From: Bacteroidales bacterium
GTDB taxonomy: Bacteria > Bacteroidota > Bacteroidia > Bacteroidales > VadinHA17
NCBI GenBank assembly: GCA_003141495.1
Contig: PLMC01000050.1
Location: forward strand, 7,408-41,283
DNA: 33,876 nucleotides
Direction of reading: 5' to 3'
The first letter of the stretch is position 1, and each line of letters starts with the position of its first letter. The notes below the pieces were generated by a model. The model searched no databases and was not told the DNA's origin. It worked only from the letters and a program-made list of their open reading frames with translations. Made by a program: the position numbers and the translations under genes. Shown here piece after piece: positions 1 through 8,376 of this stretch.

Positions 1-170
1 GTCTGTACAAGAAGGCATTTGGTATGCCCACCAAGCAAATTCTTCATTTATATCCCTTATCACAAAATAATACGGCTAAGATACTTGAATATCAAATACA
101 ACTGAAGGTATATAAATCATTGATTTTGTCAATGAAGGAAAGAGAGGTCATGATTAATTTTTCACATTAG
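1..170 (+). CDS. C-terminal fragment of an unidentified protein
   Basis: An open frame enters from the left edge (first full codon at base 3) and ends at TAG 168-170, giving 55 residues. The start, LYKKAFGMPTKQIL, resembles the second helix of an AraC-type DNA-binding domain, where FGM/S-P is common. The remainder (HLYPLSQNNTAKILEYQ and onward) does not follow that family, so I do not assign a function. A similar stretch, NTKAILEYQ, ends the small protein encoded at 518-856; the match is short and may be chance. Most of the gene lies outside the window. Confidence 0.35.
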   Translation, partial: LYKKAFGMPTKQILHLYPLSQNNTAKILEYQIQLKVYKSLILSMKEREVMINFSH

Positions 171-448
171 CACTCTTTTTTTGGTATATAACTTAATAGT
201 GTTTTATACACAGTATTATAACACCAGTTTACCTTTAGAGGCTACCAAAATTAAACCTTAATATAATCAAAATAATTTTATTTTCCTTTACCCAAAATCC
301 CAAGTAATTGAGTTGCGTAATGATATTTTGATCTATAAAGGTTAAAATAAATTGCAATTAGAAATCTGTTATTTAAAGCGCTGTTTTAATGTGTTTTACA
401 TAACATTATTGTTTCTAATTCGTATACAATTATACTACACAGATCGTG

Positions 449-488
449 TCAGTTTTATCCGGAAATGATGCCTCAGTCTTATCCGGAA
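449..488. repeat. Tandem 16-bp direct repeat, possible IS21-type end remnant
   Basis: Two copies of TCAGTyTTATCCGGAA lie at 449-464 and 473-488. They differ at one base and have a 24-bp period. Repeated TGTCAG...CCGGAA-like units are reminiscent of the multiple terminal repeats of IS21-family elements, but no istA or istB gene follows, so this would be a solo relic. The pair ends 29 bp before the start codon at 518, so it could instead be a regulator-binding site for that gene. Confidence 0.35.
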
Positions 489-517
489 TAATCATTTACA
501 TTTAATGACAAAGAATT

Positions 518-856
518 ATGAATACATTGAAAATGCAATTCAGAATGAATGGCTTACCCTATACTTTAATAAAACGAAATGACAAAGTTGCACTATATGG
601 CATTGGTGGTGAGTTTACTGATAAGATCCTACACTGGGAAGTTGATATAATCTACAGTAGAAAAGATAAATATGGAGAGAGAGAACATATAGCAAAAAAT
701 GATGATTTTGGTCGTGATCGCAGTAGATGTTTCATGGATGAGAAATTGGCTTTAGAATACTATGATAAGTTAACCTCAGATCTACCGCTGGGGGTAGTAA
801 AAGCTATCGCAGGGGTAGATCAAAATACAAAAGCGATATTAGAGTATCAATCATAG
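518..856 (+). CDS. Small protein of unknown function
   Basis: The 112-residue ORF starts with ATG. I recognise no domain. The N-terminal half looks like beta-strands (MQFRMNGLPYTLIKRNDKVALYGIGG, then ILHWEVDIIYSR). The middle is highly charged (KDKYGEREHIAKNDDFGRDRSR) and the C-terminal third is probably helical. No signal peptide or membrane segment is present, so it is probably cytosolic. It stands alone in AT-rich DNA between an IS-like repeat and a broken ATPase gene, which suggests accessory content. Codon use and an uninterrupted frame favour a real gene, but there is no strong Shine-Dalgarno sequence. Confidence 0.5.
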   Translation: MNTLKMQFRMNGLPYTLIKRNDKVALYGIGGEFTDKILHWEVDIIYSRKDKYGEREHIAKNDDFGRDRSRCFMDEKLALEYYDKLTSDLPLGVVKAIAGVDQNTKAILEYQS

Positions 857-1114
857 ATCAATATCTCACTCTGCTACAAATAATGGGGAAAATGTAAATC
901 TATCAAAGAAAGGTCAACTATCAAGATAAACCTTGTAATGGACTTACCTGATGTATCTGGTATATTGAATATTATTGATATACTGTATTATACATTAATT
1001 GAAGCAGTTCGGGAATTTGGGACGGTTGATTAGGTATTGTTTGAAAGCAAATTGCAGAAACAATAAAGTAAGGGTACGAAACCGACTGCAAAAATTCTAT
1101 GTTATTGGTGATTA

Positions 1115-2279
1115 CTATTCTTTAGGTTTTGTTGATCGTTTAAGTCCAAGAAAATCTACTAAACCAGGATGAACTCTATAGTTACGAGCACTTTCTTCAA
1201 ATTGAGATCTTGTATTCTTGTATTTAAAAATATATTCAGATCCCCCATATCCACTACCACCTGCTTGTCTCAAAAAAGTTCTATCTGTAATATAATTATA
1301 TTTTGTTTGTTTCCCAGTCATAAGTTGACCCTCATCAAAAACATTTTCCCACTTAACAACTTCATCTTCGCTTTCTCTTAATACTTCTGTGAGTCTTCGT
1401 TCCACTAATTCTATTAATGTATGGCCTCCAGGTAAATCCCATTCTATAATGGTCGCAGCAGACTGTGTTAATTTGTTTTTATCTTCAAATTTCAAGGAAT
1501 TGTAAATGTCATCACGAAGAAAAATAATTACAGATAGTTGTTTCCCCCGTTCTTTAGCTGCTCTATTTATTTCTTTAGCAGCTAATAATAACCCTATTAC
1601 TCGATTATAATATTCCGGATTTGAAGGATCGAATCCTAAGTCCAATTGATCGAATAGAATATGATATTTATTTTCAGGATTCAAGCTCCCAATTACGTAC
1701 TCAATAAGATTAAGGTTTACCTCTTGGATAATAGTTGGCAAAAACTCCATTGGAACACCTTCAGAAATTAGTTTCTCTTTTAAAAACACCCAAATCGATA
1801 GTAAAGTTTTTACTAATTTTTAAATTTTTTGAGGGAGTAAATATTTGTGTAACATCAGGATCTCTAGTACCGTAGGTATCAATAATAAAACTTTCAATCT
1901 TTAAAAGACTCTCAAATGAGGATTCATCATAACTTTGATCTTGATTTAAAAGTATTTTTGAAAGACTCATTAAAATGAGATATTTCCAACTATGAGTGAA
2001 TTTGTCAAAATCAGGAACTCCAATTTTTACTTGTTTATCATGATAATGCCATGGATAATCAGAAAAGATATGTCCAAAACTAAAATAATTATGTTCCCGT
2101 TGGTTTAGAAATTTCTTGAAAATTGCTGTTTTTCCTGTTCCTTTCCTCCCCAATACAATATATTTCTGGAAATCTCTTATTTCATTATAAGAATCATGAT
2201 TTTGAAAGCACTGCATTAATAATTCATCGCTATCAGCGTCTATTCCACCAATTGTTTTAATCGAATCAATTCTTTTCAT
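1115..2279 (-). pseudogene. Frameshifted Sll1717-type P-loop ATPase
   Basis: Two overlapping minus-strand frames together encode one protein. The first (2279 to 1761) carries Walker A GRKGTGKT at residues 44-51. The second (1789 to 1115) carries a Walker-B-like segment (YHILFDQLDLGF) and the motif FLRDDIYNSLKFEDKNKL, followed by IIEWD and a helical end. This layout matches the Sll1717-type (FunZ-like) P-loop ATPases found in defence islands and accessory DNA; the role is usually unknown. The frames differ by +1 near 1775-1795, where the coding strand has GGGTGTTTTTAAAAG. Removing one base restores GVLKEKL. The second frame has only a GTG in front, so it is not a separate gene. The joined protein would be about 390 residues. 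Decay or a sequencing indel in the T/A run are both possible. Confidence 0.7.
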
Positions 2280-3146
2280 AATATCTTAGATTTATTTAAG
2301 CCTAATGTCACTATCAACGTACCTAGTTTTGATAATTTATGCTCTAGAAAAAATAACCTTAAAATTTAATCTGATTAACTATTTTGACCAGTAAATACCT
2401 CTACACATCATTTATAACACGAAAGTACAACTTGAATATAAAAAAGACAATAATATTCTAATCAACTATTTTACAAAGAACCAACACCTTATAATATTGA
2501 CATTATATTATTTGTCTTATAAATGGCGTCCAAAATAACCTCAATCAAATCCAGTTTGGCGCGAGCCGTCGCGAGTAGCAGACAATTTTCGGCATATGAA
2601 GTGGGGTTATTGAATGACTAAAGCAAGGCTTATGAAATTACCCATAGGGCTTGGCCTTGCTGTGTCATGAAATATTGCTTTATGTAAACCCACGTATGCC
2701 GATTAAAATTGGCTGCAGCAGGCTCGCACTTATCAATAGTGAGGGTTGCGATTTATGTTATATACCTTAGACATGGGATTTTCAATATGCAACATAAAGA
2801 GAGCATACCCGAACACCTATTTATCTGGTTAAGTCATATATGATCTACCTTGAAAATAAAACAAACCTCCCATATTTTAAAAACTTATAAGAGATTTGAT
2901 ACAAAACCTTGAACAAAAGATTAAAGCCATCTGTTATTCAACTTTAATAAACATAAATTATCATGTTTATTATAAAATAAATTGATGTCAGATAGTTATG
3001 TGAATTATTTACCTCTTTATTAATAAATATTTTACATAATCAAGTCTCTAAAGATGAGATTGGAAGTTTCTGAAAATCCAGGTAAAAAGAGTAAGAGGTA
3101 ATTTCCGAAAAACCTAAGAGTAGGAAAAATCTTAATACTATACATA
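2280..3146. other. 867-bp AT-rich intergenic stretch
   Basis: There is no credible coding region on either strand. The stretch separates the divergent broken ATPase (minus) and the beta-barrel gene (plus). Its only clear structure is the long imperfect inverted repeat at 2561-2727. The rest is AT-rich with many stops. Confidence 0.6.
2561..2727. repeat. 167-bp imperfect inverted repeat (MITE-like or folded DNA element)
   Basis: Matching arms nest from the outside inwards: GCGAGCC 2561-2567 with GGCTCGC 2721-2727; CAATTTT-CGGCATA 2583-2596 with its complement at 2695-2711, interrupted by two extra bases; GTGGG 2601-2605 with CCCAC 2689-2693; GCAAGGC 2623-2629 with GCCTTGC 2654-2660. The arms would form one long bulged hairpin. 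The segment is more GC-rich than its surroundings and has no ORF. No target-site duplication is obvious. It could be a non-autonomous transposon relic, a structured RNA or a recombination site. Confidence 0.6.
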
Positions 3147-3734
3147 ATGAAAAATCTTATATTGACTTTTAGTTTAATTTGTTTTTTTACATTAGCAAAT
3201 GTTGTTAATTCAGATGTCTTAGGTCAGGAACTTCCGTTGAGGATTGGAATAAAGGTTGGTTACCCCCAGGTGGCCGGTTTAAACCTTGAATACGTGACAC
3301 CACTTTTGAATAAAAGATTGGCTGCAGATCTAGATTTAAGTTATATTCCATTAAGTCGAAATACGACTACTGTAACTTACACCAATTTTGCATTGTTTGC
3401 AAATTATTATTTTTCCCATGAAGGACGAGGGCTTTACGGAGGATTGGGTTTTAGCAGGATGGGTTTTAATGTTACAAAAGATGTAACTTTCTCAGGTGGT
3501 ACGACTCAAAAAGGAAAGGCTAACCTTGGTATTAATTCCTTAAACTTAAAAATTGGCGGAAAACACGGAAAATCATTTTACTTCAGGTGGGAGCTTGGCT
3601 GGAGTTTAGCCTTAAGTTCACCGGCTTTTGAAGTAGTAGCTACCAATAATGGGGTTACAAAGAATGAAAATTTTGCTTCCCCTATTAAAGGCAGCGGACC
3701 TATTGCGGATATAGGTTTTGGATTTGCATTCTAA
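3147..3734 (+). CDS. Outer-membrane beta-barrel protein, porin-like
   Basis: The 195-residue protein has an N-terminal signal peptide: MKN, then a hydrophobic run, with probable cleavage after LGQ near residue 27. The mature part alternates short aromatic and hydrophobic strands with turns (IGIKVGYPQVAGLNLEYVTPLL; NFALFANYYFS; GLYGGLGFSRMGF; FYFRWELGWSLAL) and ends ADIGFGFAF. A terminal Phe and this strand pattern are typical of small 8-strand outer-membrane barrels. The ligand or role is unknown. It stands alone with an AT-rich leader upstream and could be cargo of a mobile segment. Confidence 0.65.
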   Translation: MKNLILTFSLICFFTLANVVNSDVLGQELPLRIGIKVGYPQVAGLNLEYVTPLLNKRLAADLDLSYIPLSRNTTTVTYTNFALFANYYFSHEGRGLYGGLGFSRMGFNVTKDVTFSGGTTQKGKANLGINSLNLKIGGKHGKSFYFRWELGWSLALSSPAFEVVATNNGVTKNENFASPIKGSGPIADIGFGFAF

Positions 3735-3962
3735 TTACTTAGGCTAAGACACTTCATCTTGGTTTGATTAATATTAGATAAGAATAAATATTCAGAGAGG
3801 GTGTCTAAATTGCCCAATTGTGCTCCGCGAAATGTGACTCGCATGTATAAGGTTTATCTGACTAGATGATAGAAGTGTTAAAACTGTTACAGAAAGTACT
3901 AAAAGTTGAATCAGGGGTATAACAAAACATTAAAGTGATATCTAAGTATGGTTCTATTCGAC

Positions 3963-4244
3963 CTAATAACTGGAATTCCTTATATTGCGTTGTAATACTC
4001 TGAAATTAAAGAAGTAATAAGCTCTATCCCGTACGATGTAAACGTCAATTAAGCTAATATCTAATTTTACTGCATTTAAAAGGCATATGAGCCCTTTATA
4101 GAGTTCGCCAACATCTTTTACCACGACTTCGAACGGGCAATCTAAGCATTGTAAATGGCCATGTTTATTTATGACCAGTATACTATCAATTTTACAATAC
4201 TTAAAAACTTCTTCAATGTATTTTCTTTTTTCTTAATCACTCAT
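3963..4244 (-). pseudogene. Decayed small ORF with an early stop codon
   Basis: Reading from ATG at 4244 gives M-S-D, then TAA at 4233-4235. An open frame of about 89 codons follows in the same phase to TAG at 3963-3965. The translated part looks protein-like (YCKIDSILVINKHGHLQCL, then VYIVRDRAYYFFNFRVLQ), with alternating hydrophobic strands and two cysteines. I do not recognise the family. The in-frame stop after three codons suggests a broken gene, unless a downstream non-ATG start is used. Confidence 0.35.
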
Positions 4245-4477
4245 AATCAGTATTCTGATGGTAATAGTGCGACTTTGTCGATCACCCATATTTTAATATA
4301 GTCTAAGGGAAAGTCAGAGAATTCTATTGATTGAATAATTAATAAACTGGCTGAAACATGGCTGAAATATTTTCATCATTTCGATGCTTTTCATTGCTTT
4401 TATATAAAATAAAAAACATCTTATATGCCTATTTTATAGCATATTAAGATGTAATACAAAGAAGCACAAAGCAATTA

Positions 4478-4499
4478 TTCGATCCCGGCTCCGGGTACA
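4478..4499 (+). other. tRNA 3'-end fragment, candidate attachment site
   Basis: The 22 bases fit the 3' part of a tRNA: T-loop TTCGATC (4478-4484), 3' T-stem CCGGC, acceptor strand TCCGGGT, discriminator A and C. TCCGGGTA-C pairs with the GCCCGGA start common in bacterial tRNA-Leu. The bases before 4478 (AAGCACAAAGCAATTA) cannot form the 5' T-stem or any upstream tRNA arm, so only the 3' end is present. Such truncated copies arise when an element integrates into a tRNA gene. The orientation would place the intact tRNA to the left, beyond the window. Confidence 0.4.
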
Positions 4500-4599
4500 A
4501 TTTCAAACAATAAAACCATCATGGCATATTGCATAAGTTAATTAAAATCTGCCAATGTGCCATTAAACTACTTTTTTAGTCAACCAGAACTAAAAATAA

Positions 4600-4643
4600 A
4601 TCAACCGGCGGAACAGCTAAAAACTACTTTCTCACCGGTTGAT
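4600..4643 (-). terminator. Hairpin downstream of the ABM-like gene
   Basis: ATCAACCGG (4600-4608) and CCGGTTGAT (4635-4643) form a perfect 9-bp stem with a 26-nt loop. On the minus strand, T-rich sequence (TTATTTTTAG) follows the stem. It lies about 20 bp past the stop of the gene at 4662-4937, so it may end that transcript. The loop is longer than usual. Confidence 0.4.
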
Positions 4644-4661
4644 CTAAACCCTGTCAAAAAT

Positions 4662-4937
4662 TTATGCAATAATATTATGCACTTGAAGTAAAGTCGGGCG
4701 TGCAGGTGTAACTCCGTTCTTTTTAAGAATAGGAATAAGCGTTTCAGAAAATTTATTTAATGATTCTTCTGACTCCCAAACATCCGTCACAAGCATACCA
4801 ACAGGTTGTAGAGTTACGACATGATAGAGGCGTCCTGAAGGATTCCCCACTCCTGCGGTTTTAAGATCTTTAATTGTCTGATCGTATTTTTGCACTGTAA
4901 AGTCAACAAGATTGAACTGAGCAAGAACGTTTTTCAT
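4662..4937 (-). CDS. ABM-like dimeric alpha/beta-barrel protein
   Basis: The 91-residue protein has the size and pattern of antibiotic-biosynthesis-monooxygenase-like ferredoxin folds: strand (VLAQFNLVDFTV), helix (YDQTIKDLKTAG), paired strands around RLYHVVTLQPVGMLVTDVWES, helix (EESLNKFSETLIPILKKNG) and a final strand (PTLLQVHNII). DVWES followed by a helix is characteristic. These proteins form dimers and bind small hydrophobic substrates, and many have no known reaction. No signal peptide is present, so it is cytosolic. AGGAGG lies about 17 nt upstream of the ATG. It appears monocistronic, with a hairpin just downstream. Confidence 0.65.
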   Translation of the reverse strand: MKNVLAQFNLVDFTVQKYDQTIKDLKTAGVGNPSGRLYHVVTLQPVGMLVTDVWESEESLNKFSETLIPILKKNGVTPARPTLLQVHNIIA

Positions 4938-5104
4938 TTGATTAAATTTTAAATCCTCCTAGTCATATGGCTTTTCGGTTTCGCCCCGTTTTATTAATTG
5001 GTTTCTGGACTCCGGCAAACTAACAATTTGAAATCGAATATGTTCGTGAAACATAAATACAATAGCCATCAACAGATTTAGCCAGATTTAATAAACTATG
5101 TATG

Positions 5105-5701
5105 TTAAATGTATTCTGAATTATCAGATGTGTTCAGGATGCCCGGCCGGTCTTTAGGCAATGCATAAATTTTAGTATTGTTTTTCCCCGTCATATCCTT
5201 TGCTGCAACAAGAGCATTTAAAATTGACTCTTCTGTCGCCTGAACCGTAGCTTCAAAGAGTGGACTCATATTTTCATTTGGGATCATAAGTAAATTCTGA
5301 TCCACCTCTCTGTTTGCAGCCCCGGGATTAGCTGTCGAAAATGCTATAAAAATATCCCCGGAAGAATTACCGGCATAGACACCCATTCTGCCAATCCCCA
5401 TAGGAACCCGCCTAGCCAGCCTCTTGAGTTGATGGGGGAGTAACGGAGCATCGGTAGCTACAATCGGTAGTGCCCGTGTATTTCCCAAAACCCATGAAGC
5501 AGTTGTTGATAGTCCTGTCTGCCATGCTGTCCCAAGATTAATTCCATAATTCAGCCGGGAAGCAGGAACAAAATTTGTAAAATTTTTAAAATTTGGATTA
5601 ACTACCACAGAGTGTGTCTGATTTTTAAAGAAAATGAAGTATGACCGTGCTGAATACAAGGAATTCAGTTGTTCCCGACCTCGCGAGGGATAACTTTCCA
5701 A
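5105..5701 (-). pseudogene. Truncated DmpA/P1-family aminopeptidase
   Basis: The C-terminal part matches the beta-subunit of DmpA-type (P1) N-terminal-nucleophile peptidases: VATDAPLLPHQLKRLARR, MGVYAGNSSGDIFIAFSTAN and a final ATEESILNALVAAKDMTG helix. Intact family members have about 350-400 residues and cleave themselves before a nucleophilic Ser just ahead of the ATDAPLL strand. Here the frame has only 198 codons, opens with TTG, and has no ATG before residue 101. The N-terminal half is missing, and the nucleophile region reads LGNTRALPIVATDAP instead of the usual G-S. Residues 1-70 do not match the family. Only about 90 bp separate it from uppP, so the lost part is not nearby. It is most likely a deletion remnant. 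Confidence 0.7.
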
Positions 5702-5792
5702 GTAATTAAAGATTCACTTTAACAATTAGAGCTTAGAGGCTGTTTATGTGTTATAAACCAGGCTCTTCTTCTGCACGCTCTTATCTGACGGA

Positions 5793-6560
5793 TTATTTTA
5801 TTAATAACAGGAAGATTATTCCGATAATAATTCTATAATAACCAAAATACTTAAATCCGTAATTCTGTACAATTTTTATAAATACTTTCACAGCAATCCA
5901 GGCTGTTATAAAAGCAACCAGAAGTCCGAGACTCAGCAAGAAAATTTCATGTCCGGAAAACCCAATTGTTGTTTTATATAAATCATATCCGGTTGCAGCA
6001 AACATAGTGGGAACCGCAAGCAAAAAAGAAAATTCAATTGCCTGCTTTTTATCCAACCCGTTAAATATCCCGCCTACTATTGTGGCTGCGGCCCTTGATA
6101 CTCCTGGTATCATTGAAATACTTTGAAAAAGACCGATAAAAAAAGCATTCTTATATGAAATACTTTCAAGTTCAGCTGTTTTACTTTCCTGTCCAACCAC
6201 CTTTTTGTCAATCAGGATCAAAACTATCCCTCCTAAAACAAGAGATATAGAAACAATTATCGGGTTAAACAAATATGTTTTGATGTAAGGATATGCCAAA
6301 AAACCTATAATACCGGTTGGTATAAAAGCTATAGCAAGTTTTAAATAGATGGAAATTCCTTGCAGAAAACGTTTGGCGTATAGCAATACTATGGCCATGA
6401 TAGCTCCTATCTGAATAGAAATCTCAAATGTTTTTACAAAAGCGTCTTCCGGTATATTCATGATACTTGAAGCCAATATCATATGCCCGGTAGATGAAAT
6501 CGGAAGGAACTCCGTTAAGCCTTCGATGATGGATAAAATTATTGATTGTATAATATTCAT
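5793..6560 (-). CDS. uppP: Undecaprenyl-diphosphatase
   Basis: UppP (BacA) dephosphorylates undecaprenyl pyrophosphate to recycle the lipid carrier for peptidoglycan and O-antigen synthesis, and raises bacitracin tolerance. The 255-residue length is normal. The two signatures are clear: EGLTEFLPISSTGH at residues 13-26 and PGVSRAAAT in the second half, which carries the conserved Arg. About seven or eight hydrophobic segments cover the protein, so it is an inner-membrane enzyme. The ATG at 6560 gives the typical short N-terminus (MNIIQSIILSIIEG). It is transcribed away from the lipoprotein gene at 6750. Confidence 0.95.
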   Translation of the reverse strand: MNIIQSIILSIIEGLTEFLPISSTGHMILASSIMNIPEDAFVKTFEISIQIGAIMAIVLLYAKRFLQGISIYLKLAIAFIPTGIIGFLAYPYIKTYLFNPIIVSISLVLGGIVLILIDKKVVGQESKTAELESISYKNAFFIGLFQSISMIPGVSRAAATIVGGIFNGLDKKQAIEFSFLLAVPTMFAATGYDLYKTTIGFSGHEIFLLSLGLLVAFITAWIAVKVFIKIVQNYGFKYFGYYRIIIGIIFLLLIK

Positions 6561-6749
6561 TTCACTTCAATTTATGTTTATAATAACCTGTCAATTTGCT
6601 GGAAAGGTATTATTTTTTATTTTCTGATTTATGTCTGGTTGATATTTTAACAGCCAAAGAATAAAAATATTTGTCAGGGCTGTATTAAACCTTTAAACGA
6701 TGCATATATCTAATGGTAATATTGAAAATTTAATCTTCAAACTAATTAA

Positions 6750-7772
6750 ATGATTATGGAAACAAGAAAATTCATTTTAAAGCCATTCCTCTTTATTATA
6801 GCAGGAGCTCTTTTTTTATCTTCCTGCAAGAAGGAATCTTCGACCTCTACTGAAAACCCGTTGACAAGCCAGCAGACAATTCAGGTTCAAAATTCTGATG
6901 CCCAGGATGCAATCGCGGAAAAGACAGAGGAAGATATTGACAGCAAACTTGATGAATTGCAAAACAATAATTATGCAGTCGCCGGTATGAGATCATACCT
7001 TTCAAATCTTACAGACACTGTGGTAATAACTGTTGATCATCCAGATACAACTACATTCCCAAAAGTTGTTACACTTACATATTATAGCTATAGGGATAGT
7101 TCTGCAAATGAGACCATTATCAAAAATGGTAAAATCACGGTCACAGTTACAAGCGCTAATCCTACTCACCGGAAATTAATTTCGCGTGCATTTATATTTA
7201 ACAATTTTGCTTTAACCACAGATAGTACAACGATTATTCTGAATGGTACAAGGGAAGTCAACAGACAAAAAGAAACGGTCAGATTTAACGGACTTCAATC
7301 GGTCAGGATTTCTGTTACTGACAACATTACCGCAGCCACAACATGGGCCGTAGCAACTACGGGGAAAACTGATACACTGAGATTTACACGAAATGTTAAT
7401 AAAGTACGAACAGCAGTTTCCCATTTCAGAAATGCTTTTTATAGGCCTGGTGATTTGCTTCACTTTTTCTTCAGGCATATTGCTTCATCGGATACAATTA
7501 CATATACCGGCACTGTTACAGGTGTTAACGAGAAGAGTAATAATTATTCTAAAGCCATTACCTCCCCTCTTACCGTTACGGAGTTTAGAGGCAGCCTGGT
7601 GGTTTCGTCGGGAACAATAACTTATGTGGTCGGAACAGATTCTTATGAAATAACATTCAAAATGGATCCATTGCATAAGCATTTCACACTTGTTACAATT
7701 ACAAACAATCTCACAGGTAAATCAAAGAGCTTCGACCGCAGGTTTGGACGCATATTCAGAAGATGGTGGTAG
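6750..7772 (+). CDS. Lipoprotein of unknown function
   Basis: The 340-residue protein begins with a lipoprotein signal ending LFLSSC (Cys26), followed by KKESS, a Bacteroidota-style export context. A short acidic helix (residues about 45-75: EKTEEDIDSKLDELQNN) precedes a Thr/Ser/Val-rich beta-strand body with repeated TITVT-like strands, suggesting a beta-sandwich. The end is strongly basic and aromatic (FDRRFGRIFRRWW), which is unusual and could bind membrane or polysaccharide. No catalytic motif is seen. Two Met codons (1 and 3) are possible starts. A good intrinsic terminator follows. It is probably monocistronic. Confidence 0.6.
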   Translation: MIMETRKFILKPFLFIIAGALFLSSCKKESSTSTENPLTSQQTIQVQNSDAQDAIAEKTEEDIDSKLDELQNNNYAVAGMRSYLSNLTDTVVITVDHPDTTTFPKVVTLTYYSYRDSSANETIIKNGKITVTVTSANPTHRKLISRAFIFNNFALTTDSTTIILNGTREVNRQKETVRFNGLQSVRISVTDNITAATTWAVATTGKTDTLRFTRNVNKVRTAVSHFRNAFYRPGDLLHFFFRHIASSDTITYTGTVTGVNEKSNNYSKAITSPLTVTEFRGSLVVSSGTITYVVGTDSYEITFKMDPLHKHFTLVTITNNLTGKSKSFDRRFGRIFRRWW

Positions 7773-7790
7773 TCTCTCTAATTTAACAGG

Positions 7791-7819
7791 AAAACCGGAC
7801 ATTGTGCCGGTTTTTTTTT
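7791..7819 (+). terminator. Rho-independent terminator
   Basis: The stem AAACCGG (7792-7798) pairs with CCGGTTT (7807-7813) around an 8-nt loop and runs into nine T residues (7811-7819). It lies about 20 bp after the stop of the lipoprotein gene. Confidence 0.85.
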
Positions 7820-7889
7820 GTGCTTTCAGAAGTTATTTTCAAGATTCAGGATACTGAAAAATGTATTAATCAATTTAATTTTATAATTA

Positions 7890-8372
7890 TCAAAGATCTT
7901 TAAGCATCCAGATATTGCAGCCGAAATGACCTGAATTACCCATGGGTCCCTGAATAAACTTAAACCCTGCTTTTTCGTATAAATTTATTGCCCTGTTTAA
8001 TTCAGGAAGTGATTCAAGATATAACTTCCCGTATCCAAATTTCTTAGCTGAATCAAAAGTTTTTACCATTAACTGCCAACCTATCCCTTTGCCTCTTTGC
8101 GATGCAGAAAGATAAAACTTCACCAACTCAGCACATCCTTCCGGCAATCCAGGGGTAGGATAAACCCCGCAACCTCCAATAATAATATTATTTTTCTCGG
8201 CAATCCAGTATTCTGACCCTGGAGTACTGAAAAGTTTAAAAAGGTTATCAGTAGTAGGGTCAAAATAAACCGTTCCTGGTCTATGAATATTAAATTCCAG
8301 GAAGACTGTGCGGATAAGATTTGCAATTTCCTTATTGTCTTTTTCTTCGATTGGCCTGTAAATGATTTCCAT
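7890..8372 (-). CDS. GNAT-family N-acetyltransferase
   Basis: The 160-residue protein has the GNAT fold. Acetyl-CoA motif A is LVKFYLSASQRGKGIGWQLM, with the pyrophosphate loop RGKGIG. Motif B is YLESLPELNRAINLYEKAGF. The start (MEIIYRPIEEKDNKEIANLI) is the usual GNAT strand-helix. The acetyl acceptor cannot be deduced. The protein is cytosolic. The start codon lies 4 bp after the stop of the DUF5916 gene, so the two are probably co-transcribed and translationally coupled, although no functional link is evident. Confidence 0.85.
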   Translation of the reverse strand: MEIIYRPIEEKDNKEIANLIRTVFLEFNIHRPGTVYFDPTTDNLFKLFSTPGSEYWIAEKNNIIIGGCGVYPTPGLPEGCAELVKFYLSASQRGKGIGWQLMVKTFDSAKKFGYGKLYLESLPELNRAINLYEKAGFKFIQGPMGNSGHFGCNIWMLKDL

Positions 8373-8376
8373 TTTA

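Larger units (their letters stand above)
3735..4661. other. 927-bp region with gene remnants only
   Basis: No intact gene of normal length is present. It contains a decayed minus-strand ORF (3963-4244), a tRNA 3'-end-like sequence (4478-4499) and a terminator-like hairpin (4600-4643). The rest is AT-rich with stops in all frames. It looks like the eroded edge of an accessory segment. Confidence 0.55.

Noticed and set aside
941..1035. Short plus-strand ORF (about 31 codons) between the 112-residue gene and the ATPase
   Set aside because: Too short, with no recognisable pattern or ribosome-binding site.
1775..1795. Programmed -1 frameshift in the P-loop ATPase
   Set aside because: The second frame is +1 relative to the first, so a -1 slip at the T/A run would not join them.
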